DNA of 11,592 nucleotides from an uncultured Bacteroidota bacterium (GTDB taxonomy: Bacteria; Bacteroidota; Bacteroidia; Flavobacteriales; Flavobacteriaceae). Shown in pieces: positions 6,607-11,592 of this stretch; the stretch's first letter is position 1; every line of letters starts with the position of its first letter. Location of the stretch: contig CAILTC010000386.1 in NCBI GenBank assembly GCA_903837025.1, positions 1 through 11,592 on the forward strand, given 5' to 3'. The notes beneath the pieces are model-generated. The model was not told the DNA's origin, did not search any database, and saw nothing but the letters and a program-made list of their open reading frames with translations. Made by a program: the position numbers and the translations under genes.

Positions 6607-6972
6607 TTAATTTTCGAGAATTTCGGTTTGATTTTTTTTCGTCAGACCTTTAAAAACCAAATTATAGGAATGATCGATCAATTCTTTGACAAATACATCT
6701 GTAACTTCCTTATTTATTTCGACCGTGTTCCAATGCACTTTGCTCATATGAAACGCTGGTTGTATCGCATCATATTCTGCTCGTAATTCTTGAGCATATT
6801 CGGGATTGCATTTCAAATTTACCTTTGGAGAACCATTTTCCCATTGGATTAATGAGGAAAGAGCAAACATTTTCCCTCCAACTTTAAAGACCAAAGTATC
6901 TTTATCGAACGGAAAATGTTCGGTAACTCCTTTTTTAGAAAGACAATATTCATAGAAGGTTTCGAGATTCAT
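6607..6972 (-). CDS. MmcQ/YjbR family protein
   Basis: This 121-residue protein matches the MmcQ/YjbR (CyaY-like fold) family. It has an N-terminal YCLSKKGVTEHFPFD segment, a central MFALSSL strand with VNLKCNPE, then HMSKVHWNTV and a closing LIDHSYNLVFKGL segment. The family is widespread and described as a small, possibly DNA-binding fold, but its biochemical role is poorly established, so no specific function is claimed. It is the last gene of the ruvC-hemW operon, 4 bp after the DUF4260 gene. The ATG at 6972 begins directly with the conserved helix and needs no adjustment. Confidence 0.9.
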   Translation of the reverse strand: MNLETFYEYCLSKKGVTEHFPFDKDTLVFKVGGKMFALSSLIQWENGSPKVNLKCNPEYAQELRAEYDAIQPAFHMSKVHWNTVEINKEVTDVFVKELIDHSYNLVFKGLTKKNQTEILEN

Positions 6973-6976
6973 AACG

Positions 6977-7330
6977 CTAATTTTTTCCTATTTTATCAAG
7001 ATGGGTAAACTTAAAACCCGTTTCATATTTCAATCCGTATCCCATCATTCTATCCATTGAAGAATGAGAAAATAAAATAATTCCAGCAAGTTGAAATGTG
7101 GTATTAAAAAAATAGATCCCCGCCAAATACACAAGTAAAGCAATCGCCCTATGATGAAATAAATTATAGAGCAAAGCTCCGGTTTTGTTGCCAAAAGCAT
7201 ATCCAATCATAGATAAATCTGGAGCAAGAATAAGAATCAAAAACCACCACCAAGCATAATTTAATTGGCTAAACAGATAAATCCCAAAAAGGAATAACCC
7301 TAATTCTTCGAGTTTAATAATTGTTTTCAT
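6977..7330 (-). CDS. DUF4260 family membrane protein
   Basis: This 117-residue protein fits the DUF4260 family. Hydrophobic segments at about 8-24, 26-43 and 65-92 suggest three or four membrane helices. Characteristic motifs are APDLSMIGYAFG (about 36-47), GALLYNLFHHRA and the C-terminal SSMDRMMGYGLKYETGFKFTH with conserved D, R, H and G residues. No biochemical role is known to me. Its ATG overlaps the TGA of the upstream GNAT gene in ATGA (7327-7330), implying translational coupling. The protein is the usual length and is intact. Confidence 0.9.
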   Translation of the reverse strand: MKTIIKLEELGLFLFGIYLFSQLNYAWWWFLILILAPDLSMIGYAFGNKTGALLYNLFHHRAIALLVYLAGIYFFNTTFQLAGIILFSHSSMDRMMGYGLKYETGFKFTHLDKIGKN

Positions 7331-7728
7331 CCTATTATTTTTTCCATCATTTTTTCGGGGTGTGCCAATGCCTTAAAACCAAATTTCTCATATAAAAAAT
7401 GAGCATCAGAGGTGGCCAATCTCCATATTTTGACCTCTTTTAGAACAGGCTCTTTCATCATAGCCGCTATTAAAATCGAAGAATAGCCATTACCACGATA
7501 TTCTTTATCTATAAAAACATCCATCAAATATGCAAAAACAACATAATCCGTAATCACTCTTGCAAAACCTATTTGAACATCGTTTAAATATATTCCAAAA
7601 CAAATTGAACTATCAATCGTGATTTGCACTTCATCAATTGTTCTTCCTGCAGCCCAATAAATGTCTTTCAGGAAATTTTGAATAAAAGGAACATTAAGCT
7701 TCTTTTTATCGGTTGAAATGACAATCAT
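7327..7728 (-). CDS. GNAT family N-acetyltransferase
   Basis: This 133-residue single-domain GNAT protein has the acetyl-CoA-binding motif A around VFIDKEYRGNGYSSIL, with R78-G-N-G-Y82 supplying the pyrophosphate loop. A C-terminal motif B region, HFLYEKFGFKAL, is also typical. The substrate cannot be deduced; this compact subgroup is annotated only generically. It lies between hemW (6-bp gap) and the DUF4260 gene (4-bp overlap), so it is expressed with housekeeping genes. Nothing suggests an antibiotic-modifying or toxin role. Confidence 0.92.
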   Translation of the reverse strand: MIVISTDKKKLNVPFIQNFLKDIYWAAGRTIDEVQITIDSSICFGIYLNDVQIGFARVITDYVVFAYLMDVFIDKEYRGNGYSSILIAAMMKEPVLKEVKIWRLATSDAHFLYEKFGFKALAHPEKMMEKIIG

Positions 7729-7734
7729 AAATTT

Positions 7735-8880
7735 TTATTCCAAATTTACCAAAAACAAATCACTTGCAATTCCATCGGTCAAAAATTTTCCTTTTTTGGT
7801 GGTTTTTAAGACTTTGTCATCAACGATAGTTACGATTTCTAGCAAGTTATTTTCAATGTGTCTCTCCGATTGTTTGTTGAGGTATTCTATAAATTCATTC
7901 CCAAATTCAGTTGCAATTCTATCTAAAGAAACGCCCCAAATGGTTCGCAAACCGGTCATTATATATTCGTTATAACGGTCTGTTTTTGATAAAATTTCGA
8001 TTTCGTTAGGAAGTTTGTTTTCGGCCAAAGTCTTTAAATAAAGTGCATTATTCGAAACATTCCAGCTGCGTGAAATTCCATCATAACTATGCGCCGAAGG
8101 GCCAATGCCAATGTATTTTTTTCCTAACCAATACGCCGAATTATTCTTCGAGAAATAATTTTCTTTCGCAAAATTGGATAATTCATAATGTATAAAATCG
8201 TTTTTTGCGAGCGTTTCTACAAGAATAGAAAAATGTTCCTGTGCTAGATCATCATTTGGTTTGGCAATTTTTCCCGTTTGAATAAGTTTGTTCAAGGCCG
8301 TTTTAGGTTCGACCGTCAAAGCATAACTCGAAATATGTGAAATACCAAAACTCAAAGCAGTTTCGATATTTTGTTTCCAGTTGGAGTTGCTCATTCCAGG
8401 AATCCCATATATTAAATCTAGGGAAATATTATCGAAATATTTTGTGGCTTCTTCAAGACAGTTTTTGGCTTCTGCCGAATTATGCGCCCGATTCATCATC
8501 AATAAATCGTCTTCAAAAAAGGACTGAATCCCAATGCTTAATCGATTAATTGGACTTTTCGACAATTCGATAATTCGTTCTTTTAATAAATCATCTGGAT
8601 TTGCTTCAAGCGTAATTTCTGGGTTTTCGGAAACTTCGAAATTAATATAAACTTCATCAATCAAAAACTGAATTTCGTTAGTTGTCAAAACACTCGGCGT
8701 TCCACCACCAAAATAGATTGTTTCGATAATTTCGTTTTCAAACTCATTTTTTCGCATCTTGATTTCTTTGGCTAAAGCCGAAACCATTTCGTCCTTTTTC
8801 TTCATAGAAGTCGAAAAATGGAAGTCACAATAATGACACGCCTGCTTGCAAAAAGGGATGTGAATGTAGATTCCACTCAT
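7735..8880 (-). CDS. hemW: Radical SAM heme chaperone HemW
   Basis: This 381-residue protein has the radical SAM cluster motif C11-x3-C15-x2-C18 followed by D-F, directly after GIYIHIPF, the usual start of HemW. The SAM-binding GGGTPS is at 58-63. RLSIGIQSF and a C-terminal HemN-type domain (from about 290, with [16 protein letters not shown]) complete the family pattern. HemW proteins were long annotated as oxygen-independent coproporphyrinogen III oxidase. They lack the extended N-terminal features of true HemN and are now regarded as heme-binding proteins that deliver heme to target enzymes. The start codon overlaps the ruvC stop in ATGA (8877-8880), so it is translationally coupled and second in the operon. 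The length is normal for the family. Confidence 0.93.
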   Translation of the reverse strand: MSGIYIHIPFCKQACHYCDFHFSTSMKKKDEMVSALAKEIKMRKNEFENEIIETIYFGGGTPSVLTTNEIQFLIDEVYINFEVSENPEITLEANPDDLLKERIIELSKSPINRLSIGIQSFFEDDLLMMNRAHNSAEAKNCLEEATKYFDNISLDLIYGIPGMSNSNWKQNIETALSFGISHISSYALTVEPKTALNKLIQTGKIAKPNDDLAQEHFSILVETLAKNDFIHYELSNFAKENYFSKNNSAYWLGKKYIGIGPSAHSYDGISRSWNVSNNALYLKTLAENKLPNEIEILSKTDRYNEYIMTGLRTIWGVSLDRIATEFGNEFIEYLNKQSERHIENNLLEIVTIVDDKVLKTTKKGKFLTDGIASDLFLVNLE

Positions 8881-9431
8881 TTCTTAACTCTATTTTCATT
8901 GTTCTTTACAAAAGCATCCCAACCCGTGTAACTTTTCTCGCCAACAACTTTTCCAGAATTAAAAAAATGACATACTGCAGCCGCCAAACCATCTGTTGAA
9001 TCGAGGTTTTTTGGTAATACTTTTAGACCTAATAATTGTTGAAGCATTTTAGCAACTTGCTCTTTGCTGGCGTTTCCGTTACCGGTTATGGCCATTTTTA
9101 TTTTTTTTGGTTCGTATTCCGTAATGGGAATATCTCTCGAAAGTCCCGCCGCCATGGCTACGCCTTGCGCTCGTCCTAACTTTAGCATCGATTGTACGTT
9201 CTTGCCAAAGAATGGTGCTTCAATCGCGATTTCGTCAGGGTGGTGCGTTTCGATGAGTTCGATCGTGCGCTCAAAAATGACTTTTAGTTTTTGATAATGA
9301 TTATCATATTTACTCAAAATTAATTCGTTCAACTGAAGAAATTCCATTTTCTTGTTGACGACTTTTATCAATCCAAAACCCATAATTGTAGTTCCTGGGT
9401 CAATTCCTAATATGATTCGTTCGTTTGCCAA
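8877..9431 (-). CDS. ruvC: Crossover junction endodeoxyribonuclease RuvC (TTG start)
   Basis: RuvC cleaves Holliday junctions produced by homologous recombination, working with RuvAB. The RNase H-like fold is evident from ILGIDPGT (D11), [11 protein letters not shown] (E71) and [14 protein letters not shown] (D144 and D147), matching the D-E-D-D active site of E. coli RuvC (D7, E66, D138, D141). No in-frame ATG exists. TTG codons occur at 9464, 9455, 9452 and 9431. I chose 9431, giving 184 residues that start M-A-N-E-R-I-I-L-G, because it places the first catalytic Asp at the usual distance from the N-terminus, avoids a 10-bp overlap with the divergent gene at 9455, and leaves a leader after the promoter at 9472-9479. 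Starting at 9464 would give 195 residues. It is the first gene of the minus-strand operon. Confidence 0.94.
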   Translation of the reverse strand: MANERIILGIDPGTTIMGFGLIKVVNKKMEFLQLNELILSKYDNHYQKLKVIFERTIELIETHHPDEIAIEAPFFGKNVQSMLKLGRAQGVAMAAGLSRDIPITEYEPKKIKMAITGNGNASKEQVAKMLQQLLGLKVLPKNLDSTDGLAAAVCHFFNSGKVVGEKSYTGWDAFVKNNENRVKK

Positions 9432-9454
9432 TTTAAAGTTGTTATTTTGCAACA

Positions 9455-10402
9455 ATGATTTCAATTCCTCACAAAGCTAAACAATTCCTTGTACTTCTGA
9501 TCAAACTTTTGATTGTTGGTGGTTCCTTTTATTTTATTTACAACCAACTGGCACATAACGACAAACTCGATTGGGAGAAATTCCTCATTCTCTACAAAAA
9601 AAATCAGTCGGTTATGGGAATCGGTTTTATTTTGTTGTTGAGCGTTTTAAATCGGTTATTCGAAATTTTGAAATGGCAGAATCTAGTTTCCTGCTTTCAT
9701 AAAATCACGCTTCAAGAATCTACAAAACAGGTTCTTGGCGCCTTAACCGCAGGATTATTTACACCAAATGGCATTGGAGAATATGCTGGAAAAGCTTTGT
9801 TTTTCGAAAAGTCAAAAGCAAAAAAAATCGTATTTCTAAATTTAATTTGCAATGGAATCCAGATGATTTTGACTACTATTTTCGGAACCATTGGGTTATG
9901 GATTTTGGGTTATGGATTTTGGGCTTTGTATGTTTTAGGAATAGCTATTTCCTTTTTTCTTTTTTCTTTTCTCTTCAGAAAAATAAAAATCAAAGGCTAT
10001 TCTATCGAAAAAATGATTCGTAAGATTAATGAAATCCCGAAAGCGATTCATCAAAAAAATATATTTTTGGCTGTTTGTCGCTATTTGATTTTCTCCCATC
10101 AATACTATTTTTTGTTTTTGGCTTTTGATGTCCATTTGTCTTATTTAACAATGATGGCTGCAATTGCCAGTGTTTATTTTCTGGCATCTGCATTGCCTAC
10201 ATTCCAGTTTTTAGATTTCGCTGTAAAAGGAAGTATTGCTGTTTATTTCTTAGGAATTCTTGGAGTAAACGAATGGATTGTTGTTTTTATAAGTACCTTA
10301 ATGTGGTTTTTGAATGTCGTTTTGCCAGTTATTATTGGTAGTTATTTTGTCATGAATTACAAAATGCTAAGCCCGACAATTTCCGAAGTCGGTAAAGCTT
10401 AA
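9455..10402 (+). CDS. Flippase-like / lysylphosphatidylglycerol synthase TM-region protein
   Basis: This 315-residue polytopic inner-membrane protein resembles the UPF0104/AglD-like family, often named lysylphosphatidylglycerol synthase transmembrane region. About seven or eight hydrophobic segments can be seen, near 9-29, 52-71, 127-150, 152-174, 203-224, 229-250 and 257-299 (probably two). The family signature is visible in [19 protein letters not shown] (about 98-116) and in a second conserved segment, [19 protein letters not shown]. There is no catalytic MprF domain, so lysyl transfer is not expected. Members are thought to move or support lipid-linked intermediates, and the following glycosyltransferase gene (15-bp gap) fits glycolipid or glycan assembly (inference). 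ATG 9455 lies 23 bp from the preferred ruvC start, leaving little room for a separate promoter. Confidence 0.88.
   Translation: MISIPHKAKQFLVLLIKLLIVGGSFYFIYNQLAHNDKLDWEKFLILYKKNQSVMGIGFILLLSVLNRLFEILKWQNLVSCFHKITLQESTKQVLGALTAGLFTPNGIGEYAGKALFFEKSKAKKIVFLNLICNGIQMILTTIFGTIGLWILGYGFWALYVLGIAISFFLFSFLFRKIKIKGYSIEKMIRKINEIPKAIHQKNIFLAVCRYLIFSHQYYFLFLAFDVHLSYLTMMAAIASVYFLASALPTFQFLDFAVKGSIAVYFLGILGVNEWIVVFISTLMWFLNVVLPVIIGSYFVMNYKMLSPTISEVGKA
9472..9479 (-). promoter_or_regulatory. Candidate Bacteroidota-type -7 box for the ruvC operon
   Basis: On the minus strand this reads TAGCTTTG, a perfect match to the Bacteroidota housekeeping -7 consensus TAnnTTTG. A TTTG that could act as the -33 element lies at 9502-9505, with a 22-bp spacer, near the long end of the accepted range. 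Transcription would start around 9465, leaving a leader of about 35 nt before TTG 9431 and almost none before TTG 9464. The box sits inside the first codons of the divergent membrane-protein gene. Confidence 0.4.
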
Positions 10403-10417
10403 AATCACTAAAGCAAT

Positions 10418-11518
10418 ATGATCACAATTGTTTTATTTTTGGTTGTTTTGATTTATGCAATCACTATCGCTTCCTTAAGGTATGGTTTTTCGAAAGTAAA
10501 TTCCTTTGAATATGTTGGATTACTGCCAAAAATAAAATTCACGATTATCGTTCCTTTTCGGGATGAAGCCGAAAACTTACCCAATCTTTTAGAGAGTTTC
10601 TCTAAATTGAATTATCCGAATGATTTGTTTCAGGTTATTTTGGTTGATGATGATTCACAAGAAAGATTGCAGATTGCAGATTACGGATTTCAGATTGTAA
10701 AAACACCAAATATTCGAGTTTCTAATTCACCCAAAAAAGACGCGATCCTAACGGCGATGCAATTCGTAAATACCGATTGGATCATCACCACCGATGCAGA
10801 TTGTGTGGTTCCTAAAAACTGGTTATTGACCTTGGATAATTACATTCAGAACCACAATGTTTCGATGATTGCTGGTGCGGTGACTTATACTTGTGAAGAT
10901 TCTTTTTTGCAACATTTTCAGCAATTGGATTTGGCGAGTTTGCAAGGTGCGACAATTGGGAGTTTTGGACTTAAAAAAGGTTTTATGTGCAATGGCGCTA
11001 ATTTTGCCTATACAAAATCCTTTTTCGAAGAATTAAATGGTTTTCAAGGGAATGATGGGATTGCCAGCGGCGACGATGTTTTTTTACTTCAAAAAGCGTT
11101 TGCGCAATTTCCGGAGAAAGTTCATTATCTAAAATCTAGAAATAACATTGTACTCACAAAACCGTTGAACGATTGGAAATCTTTATTTTATCAAAGAGTT
11201 CGTTGGGCTTCAAAAACAGGCTCGTACCAAAGTAGATTTGGAATTGGTTTAGGATTGGTTGTTTTAACAGGGAACTTGAGTTTAATTTTCGCTCTTGGCT
11301 TTTTACTTTTGGGTTTTATTTCGTGTTTCAAATTCTTGTTGCTGTTCCTAATAAAGTTTATTATTGATGCAACTTTGATTCAAAAATCGAATCATTTCTT
11401 GACTAAAAACAAGATGCGATATTTGGTTTTGAGCGGTCTATTGTATCCATTTTTCAGTGTTAGCGTGGCTTTGTATTCTCAATTTGGAAAATACGAATGG
11501 AAAGGAAGACGTTTTTAG
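10418..11518 (+). CDS. Membrane-anchored family 2 glycosyltransferase
   Basis: This 366-residue protein has an N-terminal membrane helix (about 2-20), a cytoplasmic GT-A catalytic domain (about 38-270) and two or three C-terminal hydrophobic segments (about 275-345). GT2 motifs are in order: IIVPFRDEAENL at the fold start, VDDDS near 75-78 for the nucleotide, D126-A-D128 as the metal-binding DxD, G-D219-D220 as the catalytic base region, and Q259-R-V-R-W263 (QxxRW). The last motif is typical of processive or polyprenyl-linked enzymes such as cellulose or hyaluronan synthase relatives. The sugar and acceptor cannot be predicted. The gene follows the flippase-like gene by 15 bp and is probably co-transcribed. 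A heptanucleotide repeat lies within the coding sequence just after VDDDS. The stop at 11516-11518 is followed by the structured repeat. Confidence 0.92.
   Translation: MITIVLFLVVLIYAITIASLRYGFSKVNSFEYVGLLPKIKFTIIVPFRDEAENLPNLLESFSKLNYPNDLFQVILVDDDSQERLQIADYGFQIVKTPNIRVSNSPKKDAILTAMQFVNTDWIITTDADCVVPKNWLLTLDNYIQNHNVSMIAGAVTYTCEDSFLQHFQQLDLASLQGATIGSFGLKKGFMCNGANFAYTKSFFEELNGFQGNDGIASGDDVFLLQKAFAQFPEKVHYLKSRNNIVLTKPLNDWKSLFYQRVRWASKTGSYQSRFGIGLGLVVLTGNLSLIFALGFLLLGFISCFKFLLLFLIKFIIDATLIQKSNHFLTKNKMRYLVLSGLLYPFFSVSVALYSQFGKYEWKGRRF
10665..10699 (+). repeat. Five imperfect heptanucleotide repeats inside the glycosyltransferase gene
   Basis: Five consecutive 7-base units read GATTGCA, GATTGCA, GATTACG, GATTTCA and GATTGTA. 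They encode roughly residues 83-94 (RLQIADYGFQIV), immediately after the VDDDS motif. Because seven is not a multiple of three, gain or loss of one unit would shift the reading frame. Similar GATTnnN strings occur as simple repeats between genes in flavobacteria (from memory). Confidence 0.6.
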
Positions 11519-11525
11519 ATTCCTT

Positions 11526-11592
11526 AAACCCTAGCCCAGATGAAAACGGCATCCTTTTTCTTTTTTTTTTAAAGAAAAAGATATAGTGAACA
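11526..11592 (+). repeat. Flavobacterium-type structured 3' repeat, possible terminator, cut by the window edge
   Basis: The segment begins AAACCCTAGCCCAGATG, continues through CGGCATCC and then forms a hairpin: CTTTTTCTTT (11554-11563), a loop of seven T, and AAAGAAAAAG (11571-11580), followed by ATATAGTGAACA. I recognise the flanks CCCTAGCCC, CGGCATCC and GATATAG as those of a dispersed element common after genes in Flavobacterium, whose outer arms normally pair across the hairpin. The right outer arm lies beyond the window. It probably ends the glycosyltransferase transcript. The identification comes from memory, without a search. Confidence 0.55.

Noticed and set aside
7718..7975. 85-codon plus-strand ORF across the hemW-GNAT junction
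   Set aside because: It is antisense to the conserved C-terminus of HemW and has no recognisable protein character.
7735..8880. Oxygen-independent coproporphyrinogen III oxidase (HemN) as the product
   Set aside because: The length, the N-terminal start directly at GIYIHIPF and the neighbourhood next to ruvC fit HemW rather than the longer HemN.
9441..9449. TTATTTTGC before the flippase-like gene as a possible -7 box
   Set aside because: It is one T short of TAnnTTTG and lies only a few bases before the ATG, so it is not called.
1..11592. CRISPR array, tRNA, rRNA, insertion sequence or prophage genes
   Set aside because: I found no regularly spaced repeats, no cloverleaf or rRNA sequence, and no transposase or phage protein motifs in any frame.

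Overview
The window looks like a chromosomal segment of a Flavobacterium or a close flavobacterial relative (Bacteroidota). The evidence is the very AT-rich DNA, the absence of Shine-Dalgarno sequences before the starts, the flavobacterial character of the RuvC, HemW, DUF4260 and lipid-flippase-like proteins, and a structured 3' repeat at the right edge that I recognise from Flavobacterium genomes. The genus is inferred from memory of protein and repeat style, not from a search.

Layout. Positions 1-337 hold no convincing gene. Positions 338-5243 encode a complete signalling set on the + strand. It consists of an NtrC-type sigma-54 activator (REC-AAA+-Fis), a large soluble hybrid histidine kinase (three PAS, HisKA, HATPase, REC, HPt) and a stand-alone receiver protein. 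From 5244 to 5612 there is non-coding regulatory DNA. Two short unannotated-type ORFs (29 and 32 codons, 5613-5807) then lead closely into a hexapeptide-repeat acyltransferase (5818-6555). A tight minus-strand operon follows, read from 9431 down to 6607: ruvC, hemW, a GNAT acetyltransferase, a DUF4260 membrane protein and an MmcQ/YjbR protein, with 4-bp overlaps or gaps of a few bases. Divergent from ruvC, a flippase-like membrane protein and a processive-type family 2 glycosyltransferase form a two-gene + strand unit (9455-11518). The window ends in the hairpin-containing repeat.

The most interesting observation is a two-part regulatory element that occurs twice. A near-identical 19-bp dyad (16 of 19 bases identical, core TTCC-N7-GGAA) lies at 4692-4710 and at 5500-5518. 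In each case a sigma-54-type TTGGC -24 box begins exactly 63 bp downstream of the dyad centre, and the next ATG is 38 or 40 bp after the -24 GG. One copy precedes the stand-alone receiver gene and the other precedes the two small ORFs and the acyltransferase. The -12 element is good at the first copy and degenerate at the second.

Proposed circuit (inference): the soluble kinase senses a cytoplasmic signal and relays phosphate through its REC and HPt domains to the sigma-54 activator. The activator binds the dyads and switches on (a) the single-domain receiver, which could drain phosphate from the relay as feedback, and (b) a small operon of two micro-proteins plus a surface-glycan or lipid acyltransferase. 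The rest of the window is ordinary housekeeping and envelope biosynthesis.
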